Assembly (NCBI RefSeq): GCF_014203605.1
Contig: NZ_JACHJJ010000006.1
Span: 124,001 to 188,000, forward strand
DNA from: Thiemannella venezuelensis
GTDB lineage: Bacteria; Actinomycetota; Actinomycetes; Streptosporangiales; Streptosporangiaceae
Direction: 5' to 3'
DNA length: 64,000 nt
The notes beneath the pieces were generated by a model. The model ran no database searches. It saw nothing but the letters and a program-made list of their open reading frames with translations, and was not told where the DNA came from. Of this stretch, positions 36,156 to 44,595 are shown one piece after another. Each line of letters opens with the position of its first letter. Positions within the stretch are counted from its first letter, which is position 1. The position numbers were made by a program, and so were the translations under genes.

Positions 36156-37204
36156 AGGCGGACCGGCTTCCTGCGGCGGACCAGGGCGACGAAGAAGGGC
36201 GCGCCCGCCAGTGCGAGCACGACGCCCACCTCCAGCTCGCCGGGCCGGGCGACGACGCGGCCGGCCACGTCGGCCAGGAGCAGGGCGCAGGCGCCCATCA
36301 GCCCGGAGTACGGCAGCAGCCAGCGGTGGTCGGGGCCGGAGAGCGGGCGGGCCAGGTGGGGGACCATCAGGCCGAGGAAGGAGAGCGCGCCGCAGGCCGC
36401 CACCGAGGCGCCGCTGAGCAGCGTGACCGCGGCGACGCCGACGGTCCGGGTCAGGGTGACGTTCTGGCCGAGGGCGCGGGCGACGTCCTCGCCGAGCGAG
36501 AGCGCGTTCAGGGCGGGGGCGTTGACCAGCGCCAGGACCAGGCCGGCGGCGATGAACGGGAGCACCTGCCAGGCGGTGTCGGCGCCCCGGGCGGCGATGG
36601 AGCCCGCCTGCCAGAACCGGAAGACGTCCATGGCCTGCTCGTCCATGAGGACCAGGGCCGAGGTGAGGGCGTACAGGAAGGAGCTGACCGCGGTGCCCGC
36701 GAGGGCGAGGGCGACCGGGGTGGGCCCGCCGCGTCCGCCGACCATGCCGAGCGCGAAGACGCCCACGCTGGCGGTCAGCGCCCCGGCGAGGCCGAACCAG
36801 ATGTAGGCGTGGAGGCCGGTGACGCCGAAGGCGATGATGCTCAGCACCATCGCGAACGCCGCGCCCTGCGTGACGCCGAGCAGGCCGGGGTCGGCCAGCG
36901 GGTTGCGGGTGTGGCCCTGCATGAGCGCGCCCGCCACGCCGAGCGCGATCCCGGCCATCACCCCGATCGCGGTCCTGGGCACGCGCAGCGACCGGACGAT
37001 GATGTCGTTCTCGGTCCCGGAGGGGGAGGCCAGCCCGTGCCAGACGTCGGCGAGGGGGACCGGCTTGGCGCCGATCGCGATGCTCAGCACGGCCGCCACG
37101 GCGAGGATCCCGAAGAGCGCGGCGAGGACCAGCAGCCGGCGTCCGCGGACCGTCCGCGTGCCGCCGGGTGACGGTGGCCGCGCCACGGCCGTCGTTGTGC
37201 TCAC
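36152..37204 (-). CDS. FecCD-family siderophore permease, first subunit
   Basis: A 350-residue FecCD permease: LRVPRTAIGVMAGIALGVAG, then QGHTRNPLADPGLLGVTQGA. It is the first gene of the reverse-strand operon and begins at GTG 37204, 96 bp from the divergent binding-protein gene. Two iron boxes lie in that gap, so transcription should rise when iron is low. Confidence 0.93.
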   Translation of the reverse strand: MSTTTAVARPPSPGGTRTVRGRRLLVLAALFGILAVAAVLSIAIGAKPVPLADVWHGLASPSGTENDIIVRSLRVPRTAIGVMAGIALGVAGALMQGHTRNPLADPGLLGVTQGAAFAMVLSIIAFGVTGLHAYIWFGLAGALTASVGVFALGMVGGRGGPTPVALALAGTAVSSFLYALTSALVLMDEQAMDVFRFWQAGSIAARGADTAWQVLPFIAAGLVLALVNAPALNALSLGEDVARALGQNVTLTRTVGVAAVTLLSGASVAACGALSFLGLMVPHLARPLSGPDHRWLLPYSGLMGACALLLADVAGRVVARPGELEVGVVLALAGAPFFVALVRRRKPVRL

Positions 37205-37245
37205 TGCGTGCCTCTCATTTGCCGGAACGCATCCAGTATGTCAGG

Positions 37246-37264
37246 TTAGGTATGGCTAATCTAA
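37246..37264. promoter_or_regulatory. Iron box 1 (IdeR/DmdR-type)
   Basis: TTAGGTATGGCTAATCTAA matches the actinobacterial iron-regulator consensus TTAGGTTAGGCTAACCTAA at 16 of 19 positions by eye. It lies between the divergent permease and binding-protein genes and probably represses both when Fe(II) is plentiful. Confidence 0.75.
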
Positions 37265-37265
37265 A

Positions 37266-37284
37266 TGAGGTTAGGCTTACCTTT
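37266..37284. promoter_or_regulatory. Iron box 2 (IdeR/DmdR-type)
   Basis: TGAGGTTAGGCTTACCTTT matches the 19-bp consensus at 15 positions, with the central AGGTTAGGCT nearly perfect. It starts one base after box 1, so two dimer-pairs could bind side by side; it ends 15 bp before the ATG at 37300. Confidence 0.75.
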
Positions 37285-37299
37285 GTGAAAGGACTCCAC

Positions 37300-38316
37300 A
37301 TGAGAGCGTTGCGTGCCCTGGCCGCAGGAGTGGCGGGAGCCGTACTGTCTCTCGGCCTCGCGGCCTGCGGATCGAGCACCCCCGGCACCACGGCCGCCAC
37401 CGGCGGCGCGTCCCCGGCGGCGAGCGACGCGGGCGGCGGTGCGACGGGATACCCGCGCACGGTCAAGCACGCCATGGGCGAGACGCAGATCCCCGCCCAG
37501 CCGAAGCGGGTCGTCGCGCTCGACCAGAGCTTCGTCGACGCGGTGCTCACGCTGGACACCGAGGTCGTCGGCTACACCGTCTACCGGGGGATCGACGAGA
37601 AGCTTCCCGAGTACCTGGCCCCGGTCATGGACCAGGCTCAGAACATCAAGGTGGTCGGCACCCTGGAGGCGCCGAGCCTGGAGCAGATCATCGCTCTCAA
37701 GCCCGACCTGATCGTCTCGGCCAAGGTCCGCCACGAGGCGCTGTACGACAAGCTCGCCCAGATCGCGCCGACCGTGTTCAGCGAGACCACCGGCGCCATC
37801 TGGAAGGAGAACCTCCGCCTCATGGGCCAGGCCCTGGGCAAGGAGGCGCTCGCCGACGAGAGGATCAAGGCCTACGAGGACCGCGCCGCCAAGGTCGGCG
37901 AGTCCATCAAGGCCAAGCAGGGCGAGATGCCCACGGTCTCCGTCGTGCGCTTCACCAGCGAGCCGACCGTCCGCCTGTACGTGGAGAACTCCTACTCCGG
38001 CCTGGTGCTCAAGGACGTCGGCTTCCCCCGCCCCGAGGGGCAGCCGAGCACCACTGAGACGATCATGGTGCCGATCAGCGAGGAGAACATCCCGCAGCTC
38101 GACGCCGAGCACGTCTTCGTGGTGTCCTACCCCGACCCGGAGATCGAGGCCGTCCAGAAGCGCTTCCAGTCCAACCCGCTCTGGAGCAAGCTCAAGGGCG
38201 AGCAGCACGTGGTCGACGACGTCACCTGGATGAGCGCCGTCGGCATCCAGGGCGCGCACGTCATGCTCGACGACCTGGCGAAGATCTTCGAGGTCGACCC
38301 GGCGAAGGCCTCCTGA
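37300..38316 (+). CDS. Iron-siderophore ABC transporter, substrate-binding lipoprotein
   Basis: A 338-residue periplasmic-binding-type lipoprotein: signal peptide with lipobox LAAC at about residue 24 (ALSLGLAACGSS), a Gly/Ala/Ser linker, then the FepB/FecB-like domain (RVVALDQSFVDAVLTLD, SLEQIIALKPDLIVS). It captures ferric siderophore outside the membrane for the permeases encoded divergently. The ATG at 37300 sits after the iron boxes; the open frame upstream runs through them and is not used. Confidence 0.93.
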   Translation: MRALRALAAGVAGAVLSLGLAACGSSTPGTTAATGGASPAASDAGGGATGYPRTVKHAMGETQIPAQPKRVVALDQSFVDAVLTLDTEVVGYTVYRGIDEKLPEYLAPVMDQAQNIKVVGTLEAPSLEQIIALKPDLIVSAKVRHEALYDKLAQIAPTVFSETTGAIWKENLRLMGQALGKEALADERIKAYEDRAAKVGESIKAKQGEMPTVSVVRFTSEPTVRLYVENSYSGLVLKDVGFPRPEGQPSTTETIMVPISEENIPQLDAEHVFVVSYPDPEIEAVQKRFQSNPLWSKLKGEQHVVDDVTWMSAVGIQGAHVMLDDLAKIFEVDPAKAS

Positions 38317-38336
38317 GCCCCGGCCCCTCCGGGCCG

Positions 38337-38392
38337 CGCCCACGCGCAAGCCCCGCGCCCGCATCAGGGGGCGCGGGGCTTGCGCGTGGGCG
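38337..38392. terminator. Strong bidirectional terminator
   Basis: A perfect 24-bp inverted repeat (38337-38360 and 38369-38392) with an 8-nt loop lies between the convergent binding-protein and cysteine-desulfhydrase genes. Confidence 0.85.
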
Positions 38393-38448
38393 GACAGGCG
38401 TGCCCGGACAGGCGCGGGACGGGGGCGGGTCCGGGGCCGGCCGCGGTC

Positions 38449-39525
38449 TCAGGGCTGCGCGAGGAAGGCGCGGAACTCCGCCAGGTGGGGGGCGATGTCC
38501 AGGCCGCGCTCGGCGAGCCAGGCGTCGTCGCCGTAGGTGCAGCGGTAGCGCTCGCCGCCGTCGCAGATCAGGGTCACCACGCTGCCCCGCTCGCCCGCCG
38601 CGCGCATCTCGCCGATGAGCTGTACGGCCGCCGCCACGTTGGTGCCGGTGGAGCCGCCGACGTCGCGGCCGGTGACCTCGCGGACCCAGCGCATCGCCGC
38701 GATGGACCGGGCGTCGGGGACCTGGACCATGCGGTCGATCACGGTGGGCAGGAAGGACGGCTCGACGCGGGGGCGGCCGATGCCCTCGATCCGGGAGCCG
38801 GGGGCGGTGACGTCCGTGTCGCCGGAGCACCACGAGGGATAGAAGGCCGAGCCCTCCGGGTCCACCACGGCCAGGCGGGTGAGGTGGCGGCGGTAGCGGA
38901 TGTAGCGGCCGATCGTGGAGGAGGTGCCGCCGGTCCCGGCTCCGACCACGATCCAGGCGGGCTCGGGGCAGGGCTCCATCGCCATCTGGCTGAAGATGCT
39001 CTCGGCGATGTTGTTGTTGCCGCGCCAGTCGGTGGCCCGCTCCGCGTAGGTGAACTGGTCCATGAAGTGCCCGCCGGTCTCCTCGGCCAGCCGCCGCGAC
39101 TCGGAGTAGATCGTGCCGGGATCGTCGACCAGGTGGCACTTGCCGCCGTAGAACTCGATCAGCGAGATCTTCTCGGGCGAGGTCGAGACGGGCATCACCG
39201 CGATGAACGGCAGGCCGAGCAGGCGGGCGAAGTAGGCCTCGCTCACCGCGGTCGAGCCGCTGGAGGCCTCCACCACCGTGGTCGAGGGGCCGATCCAGCC
39301 GTTCGCCAGGCCGTACAGGAAGAGGGAGCGTGCCAGGCGGTGCTTGAGTGAACCGGTGGGGTGGACGGACTCGTCTTTCAGATAGAGGTTTACTCCCCAG
39401 CGCGCGGGCAGCGGAAAGACGTGGAGATGAGTGTCGCAGCTACGGTTGGCGTCGGCCTCGACCCGGCGGATGGCCTCGGCCGTCCAGGAGCGGGTCGCGG
39501 GATCATGTCGGTCCACGTGGTGCAT
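38449..39525 (-). CDS. PLP-dependent cysteine synthase-fold enzyme, Cds1-like L-cysteine desulfhydrase
   Basis: A 358-residue fold-type II PLP enzyme. The PLP lysine is in [11 protein letters not shown] (about residue 61), the Asn/Ser substrate loop is EASSGSTA, and the phosphate loop [14 protein letters not shown]. It lacks the exact motifs of CysK/CysM and resembles mycobacterial Cds1, which splits cysteine to pyruvate, H2S and ammonia and supports redox balance. It is divergent from the SigR-like gene across 266 bp. Cystathionine beta-synthase-like activity is a possible alternative. Confidence 0.8.
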   Translation of the reverse strand: MHHVDRHDPATRSWTAEAIRRVEADANRSCDTHLHVFPLPARWGVNLYLKDESVHPTGSLKHRLARSLFLYGLANGWIGPSTTVVEASSGSTAVSEAYFARLLGLPFIAVMPVSTSPEKISLIEFYGGKCHLVDDPGTIYSESRRLAEETGGHFMDQFTYAERATDWRGNNNIAESIFSQMAMEPCPEPAWIVVGAGTGGTSSTIGRYIRYRRHLTRLAVVDPEGSAFYPSWCSGDTDVTAPGSRIEGIGRPRVEPSFLPTVIDRMVQVPDARSIAAMRWVREVTGRDVGGSTGTNVAAAVQLIGEMRAAGERGSVVTLICDGGERYRCTYGDDAWLAERGLDIAPHLAEFRAFLAQP

Positions 39526-39791
39526 GCCATCAAAGGTATCCCTAGCTGGGCTTATGTGATGATAGCCACATCATGGGATGAATTGAGCAAGAGATGTTAC
39601 CCTAATGAGACTCGACCGACTGTAGGGCGTGTCGCGTCCGCTCACGGAACGGTCACAGATGGGCCTTTTTCCCAGGCGGAACTCTTAACGACCCTCTTAC
39701 GGGGCCGATGGGAGCATCGGCAAGGCTGCCGGGAAGGGTGCGTCGCACCCGGTCCGGACGGCATCGGGGGGAAGGCACCGAGGGGGATGAC
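39526..39791. promoter_or_regulatory. Divergent spacer between cds1-like and sigR-like genes
   Basis: This region is AT-richer than its surroundings near 39540-39610. It has nested inverted pairs: ATGTG (39554-39558) with CACAT (39567-39571), and ATGAT (39559-39563) with ATCAT (39570-39574). These are candidates for an operator on the cds1-like side. I could not find a convincing GGAAT-N16-18-GTT SigR-type promoter before the sigma gene. Confidence 0.35.
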
Positions 39792-40388
39792 ATGATCTCG
39801 ATAAGCGAAGAGCAGCGCCAGGACTGGTTCGAGCGCGACGTCGTGCCGGTGACCGGTCAGCTCTACGCGTCCGCGATGCGTCTGACCCGGAACACGGCGG
39901 ACGCGGAGGACCTGGTGCAGGAGACGGTCGCCAAGGCCTTCACCTCGTACCACCAGTTCCGTGAGGGCACCAACCTCAAGGCCTGGCTGCACCGCATCCT
40001 GACCAACAACTTCATCAACGAGTACCGCAAGAAGCAGCGCTCGCCCAAGCTCTCGGCCGCCGAGGACATCGAGGACTGGCAGCTCGCCGCCGCCGAGTCC
40101 CACACCTCGACCGGGCTCAAGTCCGCCGAGACCGAGGCGCTGGAGCAGCTGCCCGACAGCGTCGTGATGAACGCGCTGCGCTCGCTGCCCGAGGACTTCC
40201 GGGTGGCCGTCTACCTCGCCGACGTCGAGGGATTCGCCTACAAGGAGATCGCCGAGCGGATGGGCACCCCGATCGGCACGGTCATGTCCCGGCTGCACCG
40301 CGGCCGCCGCCAGCTCCGGAGCATGCTGGAGGACTACGCCCGCGAGGAGGGCGCGATCCGCCTGCCCGAGCAGCGCCGGGCCGCCTGA
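39792..40388 (+). CDS. ECF sigma factor of the SigR/SigH (thiol-oxidative stress) type
   Basis: A 198-residue ECF sigma very close in pattern to Streptomyces Sig[15 protein letters not shown] and [26 protein letters not shown] in region 2, [19 protein letters not shown] in the linker, and [31 protein letters not shown] in region 4. SigR controls thioredoxin, mycothiol and protein-quality genes. Normally its zinc anti-sigma RsrA is encoded just downstream; here the next gene is on the other strand and unrelated to RsrA. The ATG at 39792 follows AGGGGGATGAC. Confidence 0.9.
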   Translation: MISISEEQRQDWFERDVVPVTGQLYASAMRLTRNTADAEDLVQETVAKAFTSYHQFREGTNLKAWLHRILTNNFINEYRKKQRSPKLSAAEDIEDWQLAAAESHTSTGLKSAETEALEQLPDSVVMNALRSLPEDFRVAVYLADVEGFAYKEIAERMGTPIGTVMSRLHRGRRQLRSMLEDYAREEGAIRLPEQRRAA

Positions 40389-40425
40389 ACCGCCGGGGCC
40401 GCGGACGGCGCCGCGGGCCGGGCGG

Positions 40426-41364
40426 TCAGCGCAGCGGCATGTAGAGGCGGATCCGCAGCAGTCCCGGCGTGGAGCGGATCTCCACCCGGTCGCAGAGCTG
40501 GCGGCTGATCCACAGGCCGTAGCCGCGCTGCGACTCCGGTTCCGGCGGGCGGTATCCCGCGAGCGGGTCGTCGAGCCCGCCGCCGGGGTCGGCGACCTCG
40601 CACACGAATCCGTCCGCCTCCCGCCAGAGGGTCACCCGCCCGTGCCCGGCGCCGTGCTCCACGGTGTTGGCCGCGAGTTCCGAGACGCTCAGCACCAGCG
40701 AGGCGACCAGGTCGCGGTCCATCCCGGCCCGCCTCGCCCGTTCGCCGACGGTACGGCGGAGCCACGCCAGCCTCTCCCGGGTGAAACCGGCGACGGAGGC
40801 GGAGGCGGGCGGCTCGGCGAAGGGCGACTCGTCGCCGGGGAGCGCGAACCGCTCGGGCGGCACGTAGAGGCCGCCGGGCACGACGCCGTGGGCGTTCAGG
40901 TGCCGCGGGTGGGTGCGGAGGATGTCGGCGGGGGCCGTCGCCCGGTCGTAGAGGCACCAGACGGCGGCCGGGAGCCCGGCGAACGCGGTGTTGAGCACCG
41001 ACTCGTAGCGGAGCCACTCAAGGGTCTGCCGGCCGGTCCAGCGGGACCAGCGCGGCTCACCGATGATCGTCGTCCGCTCCCGCCGCCGCACGTAGTCGTG
41101 GTAGGCCGCGAGCGTGCGCGCGGGGTGGGCGTACCACCGTTCGGAGGACCGGCGGTCGATCCGGCGGGCGTCCTCGCCCAGGGCGCCGCCCAGCAGGTCG
41201 AGTTTGCGCTCGCAGGTGACGACCAGGACCCGGCGCCCCTCGCGCAGCCCCTCGACCACCAGGTCGGGGACCAGCCGGAGGAAATCCTCATCGGAGCCGT
41301 ACGCGACAGCGGTGTGCGCGAACGGCCCGGAGTCGACGGAGGCCCGCTCGGGCTGCACGGGCAT
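40426..41364 (-). CDS. MEDS-domain plus HATPase (anti-sigma-like) regulator
   Basis: A 312-residue cytoplasmic protein. The N-terminal ~165 residues match MEDS (FAHTAVAYGSDEDFLRLVPDLVVEGLREGRRVLVV), and the C-terminal ~115 an RsbW-like GHKL ATPase: N box ELAANTVEHG, G1 DPGGG and G2 RGYGLWISRQLCD. Such proteins act as serine kinases in partner-switching control of sigma factors. No anti-anti-sigma gene is adjacent, and the neighbouring sigma is ECF type, so the target is uncertain. Confidence 0.88.
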   Translation of the reverse strand: MPVQPERASVDSGPFAHTAVAYGSDEDFLRLVPDLVVEGLREGRRVLVVTCERKLDLLGGALGEDARRIDRRSSERWYAHPARTLAAYHDYVRRRERTTIIGEPRWSRWTGRQTLEWLRYESVLNTAFAGLPAAVWCLYDRATAPADILRTHPRHLNAHGVVPGGLYVPPERFALPGDESPFAEPPASASVAGFTRERLAWLRRTVGERARRAGMDRDLVASLVLSVSELAANTVEHGAGHGRVTLWREADGFVCEVADPGGGLDDPLAGYRPPEPESQRGYGLWISRQLCDRVEIRSTPGLLRIRLYMPLR

Positions 41365-41399
41365 GACCGTAACAAGCGCTTGGACTTAACACAACACGG

Positions 41400-42239
41400 T
41401 CATGCCGCGGCGATCAGCGCGACCGCGGCGAGGGTGCAGCCGATCCCCGCGGTCTGGACGGCGTTCAGCCGCTCTCCCAGCACGTACCGGGCCAGCAGCA
41501 GCGTGCTGGCCGGATAGAGCGAGGCCAGCACGCCGACCAGGGCGAGCATGCCGCGCTCCGTGGCGAGCAGGAAGAGCACGTTGGCGACCATGTCCAGCAC
41601 CCCGGCCACGACGATGGTCCCCAGTGCGCCCGGGCCGGGGCGCAGCGTGCGGCGGGCGCCCAGCGCGAGCAGGGCGATGAGGGAGACCGAGGCCAGCCGC
41701 GCGCCGAACAGCGGCCACATGCCGCCGCCGTCGGGGACCTGGTCGAGCAGGATGAAGAACCCGCCGAAACCCGCGCCCGCGGCCAGCGCGCTCAGCACCG
41801 GGCCGCGGCCCCGCCCGGCCGACGCCGGCGACGAGTCCCTGCTGACCAGCACCACCGCGACCAGGGCGAGTGCGACGCCGCCCAGCGCGACCGGCTCAGG
41901 GCGCTCGCCGGCCGCCAGCCCGAACAGCACCGGCAGCCCCGCGGAGGTGGTCGCGGTGACCGGCGCCACCACCGACATCACGCCGGTGGCGAGCGCCCGG
42001 TAGAACAGCACCAGCGCGACGCCCCCGGACACCCCGGCCGCCATGCCCCACGCGAGGCCGCCGGCGGTGGGCGCGCCGGGCAGCACCGGCAGCAGCGCGG
42101 CCACCAGGACCAGCCCGGCCAGCTGGGAGAGCACCACCACCGCCATCACCCGGGACCGGCGCGTGGCCAGGCCGCCGAAGAAATCCGCCGTGCCGTACAC
42201 CAGGGCGCACGCCGTCGCGAGCACAACCGCCGTCATCAT
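41400..42239 (-). CDS. DMT-superfamily (EamA) transporter
   Basis: A 279-residue protein with ten predicted hydrophobic segments in two EamA repeats (ALVYGTADFFGGLA near the start; GVLASLYPASTLLLARYVLGERL near the end). It probably exports a small metabolite such as an amino acid. It is divergent from the XRE-cupin regulator gene, with a TGCACT operator between them. Confidence 0.9.
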   Translation of the reverse strand: MMTAVVLATACALVYGTADFFGGLATRRSRVMAVVVLSQLAGLVLVAALLPVLPGAPTAGGLAWGMAAGVSGGVALVLFYRALATGVMSVVAPVTATTSAGLPVLFGLAAGERPEPVALGGVALALVAVVLVSRDSSPASAGRGRGPVLSALAAGAGFGGFFILLDQVPDGGGMWPLFGARLASVSLIALLALGARRTLRPGPGALGTIVVAGVLDMVANVLFLLATERGMLALVGVLASLYPASTLLLARYVLGERLNAVQTAGIGCTLAAVALIAAA

Positions 42240-42283
42240 TCACCTCGGTTCAGTGGATTGCACCGTTAGTACAACACATAGGG

Positions 42284-42320
42284 TGCACTCCAGTGCAAAT
42301 CGAGTTCACTACACTGCACT
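42284..42320. promoter_or_regulatory. TGCACT operator between the DMT gene and its XRE-cupin regulator
   Basis: TGCACT-CC-AGTGCA (42284-42297) is a perfect 6-bp inverted repeat. Another TGCACT occurs at 42315-42320, ending one base before the regulator ATG, and TTGCAC lies near 42268. The sites cover both divergent promoters and are presumably bound by the XRE protein. Confidence 0.6.
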
Positions 42321-42321
42321 C

Positions 42322-42897
42322 ATGGATCCCGAGACGATCACCGCCGCGATCGCGAACAACGTGCGGGCCCAGCGGGCGCACCGGCAGATGACGCTCGACG
42401 AGCTCGCCGCGCGGTCGGGGGTGAGCCGGGGCATGCTGGTCCAGGTCGAGCAGGGGCGGACCAATCCCAGCATCAACACCCTCACCCGCATCGCCGACGC
42501 GCTCGGCGTGACGGTCGCCCGGATGGTGGAGGTCTCCGACACGCCGGTGGTCCGGGTCGTCAACGCCGCCGACGTGGTCACCTTCCCGCACGGCGAGGCG
42601 AGCTCGGCGCGGCTGCTGGTCGGCACCGAAGCCCCGGCGATCCTGGAGCTCTGGGACTGGCGGCTGGCCCCGGGCGAGCACCACGACGGCGACGCGCACC
42701 CGCCGGGCACCCGCGAGATGCTGACGGTCCTGGAGGGGGAGCTCACGCTCACGGTGTACGGCAGGAGCCATGTGATCGGCGCCGACGGGGCCGTCGTGTT
42801 CAGCGCCGACCGCCCGCACCGGTACGCCAACGGCGGGCGGGATCCGCTCAGGTTCGTGATGGTGGTCACCGAGCCCCGGGGAACGCCGGATCATTAG
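42322..42897 (+). CDS. XRE-family regulator with C-terminal cupin sensor
   Basis: A 191-residue protein: helix-turn-helix at about residues 12-66 (MTLDELAARSGVSRGMLVQVEQGRTNPSI is typical) and a cupin domain at about 100-180 (LAPGEHHDGDAHPPGTREMLTVLEGEL). This class senses small metabolites and regulates the neighbouring transporter. The ATG at 42322 sits right after an operator half-site, with no room for a ribosome-binding site; the mRNA may be leaderless. Confidence 0.92.
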   Translation: MDPETITAAIANNVRAQRAHRQMTLDELAARSGVSRGMLVQVEQGRTNPSINTLTRIADALGVTVARMVEVSDTPVVRVVNAADVVTFPHGEASSARLLVGTEAPAILELWDWRLAPGEHHDGDAHPPGTREMLTVLEGELTLTVYGRSHVIGADGAVVFSADRPHRYANGGRDPLRFVMVVTEPRGTPDH

Positions 42898-43019
42898 CGG
42901 ACCGAGAGGCTAATTGCGGGCTTATATCCGATTCCGGGGGAAAGGGGTGATGTGGGTTTCGCGGGGGGCGCGGCCGAGGGCCGGCCGCAGGCGCCCCCGC
43001 CCTGCTTTCGGGGGGAAGC

Positions 43020-43790
43020 ATGCGGATGTGGGCCGTACCGATGGCGATACTGCTCGGGGCAGGGGCGGCGGGCGGCGCCCCGGTCGACCCGCCGGCCGAT
43101 CCCGCGGCCCGGGCCGGGAAGCCCGCCGCCCGGCCGCAGCGGCCCGAGCCCAGGTTCCCCGTGGCCCCCGCGCCGCGGAAGGTCGACTGCGTGAAGACCA
43201 GATGCGTGGCGCTGACCTTCGACGACGGGCCGGGCGATCACACCGGGGCGGTGCTCGACGCGCTCGCCGAGCACCGGGCCAGGGCGACCTTCTTCGTGGT
43301 CGGCGGGATGGTGGAGGAGAACGGCGGACGGGACCTGCGCCGGATGGTGGCGGAGGGGCACGAACTGGGCAACCACTCCTGGAGCCATGCGGACCTCACC
43401 GGTCTGTCCGCGACCGGCCTCAGGTCCGAGCTGGGCCGTACCCAGAAGATCGTGGAGCGGGAGACCGGCGTGCGGATGGCTCTCATGCGCCCGCCGTACG
43501 GCGCCACCGACCGGCGGGTCGCCGAGGAGAGCCGCCGCCAGGGGCTGGCCCAGATCCTGTGGAGCGTCGACACCCAGGACTGGCTCGTCCGCGACACCGG
43601 GGTCGTGCTCCGCCGGGCGGGGAAGGCGGTGCCCGGATCCGTCGTGCTCATGCACGACATCCACCGCACGACGGTCGAGGCGGTCCCCGAGCTGCTGAAG
43701 GACCTGGCGGACAGGAAGTACACGTTCGTGACGATGTCGGAGCTGTACGGCAGGGTGCCGGCCCCCGGCGGGCGCTACCCCCGCCGCTGA
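43020..43790 (+). CDS. Secreted polysaccharide deacetylase (NodB domain)
   Basis: A 256-residue protein with an N-terminal signal-like helix, a Pro/Ala-rich spacer to about residue 52, and a NodB domain: TFDDGPGDH (catalytic Asp and metal Asp), HSWSH (metal His pair), RPPYGA and LMHDIH. It probably removes acetyl groups from peptidoglycan or another surface glycan. It stands alone, between the XRE regulator and a DUF2461 gene. Confidence 0.92.
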   Translation: MRMWAVPMAILLGAGAAGGAPVDPPADPAARAGKPAARPQRPEPRFPVAPAPRKVDCVKTRCVALTFDDGPGDHTGAVLDALAEHRARATFFVVGGMVEENGGRDLRRMVAEGHELGNHSWSHADLTGLSATGLRSELGRTQKIVERETGVRMALMRPPYGATDRRVAEESRRQGLAQILWSVDTQDWLVRDTGVVLRRAGKAVPGSVVLMHDIHRTTVEAVPELLKDLADRKYTFVTMSELYGRVPAPGGRYPRR

Positions 43791-43902
43791 GGCCCGCGCG
43801 GGGGCCGGTGCGGGGCCCCGCGGCGAGGTGAAGGGGTGTGCCGGGAGCCGCGCCGCCCCCGGGGTCCGCGAACTGTCGGAGCCCGGTGGCACGATGGGCG
43901 CC

Positions 43903-44538
43903 ATGAGCTTCAGCGGTTTCCCCGACGACGCCTTCGTGTTCTACGAGGGCCTGGAGGCGGACAACTCCAGAACCTACTGGACCCGTCACCGGCGGCTCTA
44001 CGAGGACGCGGTGAAGGCCCCCATGGCAGCGCTGGGGGAGGAGCTGGAGGCCGAGTTCGGCCGCGCGCACCTGTTCCGGCCCAACCGCGACGTGCGGTTC
44101 GCCAAGGACAAGTCCCCCTACAAGACCCACCAGGGGGCCTACGTCGCCACCGGCGAGGCCATCGGCTACTACGTGCAGATCGACGCCGCCGGGCTCTACG
44201 CGGGAGCGGGGCTCTACGCCGCCCAGGGCGGGCAGCTCGCCCGCTACCGCGAGGCGGTCGACGAGGAGATCAGCGGGGTCCCGCTGGAGAAGATCATGGA
44301 CGAGGTCCGCGCGGCGGGCTACACGGTCGAGGGCGACCGGCTCAAGACCCGCCCGCGCGGTGTCCCGGAAGACCACCCCCGGCTCGACCTGCTCCGCCAC
44401 CGCTCCCTGCACGCGGGCCGCCGCTTCGACCCCGAGCCGTGGGTGCACACCCCGGAGGTCGCCGCGCGCGTCCGCGTGATCTGGCGCGACCTGGCCCCGC
44501 TCGTGGAGTGGCTCACCGCCCACCTCCCGGCGGACTAG
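43903..44538 (+). CDS. DUF2461 (TIGR02453) family protein
   Basis: A 211-residue protein starting MSFSGFPDDAFVFYEGLEADN, with RDVRFAKDKSPYKTHQGA in the middle, both typical of DUF2461. The family is widespread with no established activity. An in-frame ATG at 43894 is possible; neither has a strong ribosome-binding site. It converges on the superoxide dismutase gene. Confidence 0.88.
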   Translation: MSFSGFPDDAFVFYEGLEADNSRTYWTRHRRLYEDAVKAPMAALGEELEAEFGRAHLFRPNRDVRFAKDKSPYKTHQGAYVATGEAIGYYVQIDAAGLYAGAGLYAAQGGQLARYREAVDEEISGVPLEKIMDEVRAAGYTVEGDRLKTRPRGVPEDHPRLDLLRHRSLHAGRRFDPEPWVHTPEVAARVRVIWRDLAPLVEWLTAHLPAD

Positions 44539-44595
44539 CGCCGCTCACGCGGCCGCGGCGCACCCGGTTCCCGGCGGGGGCCGCGGGACGGGCGG

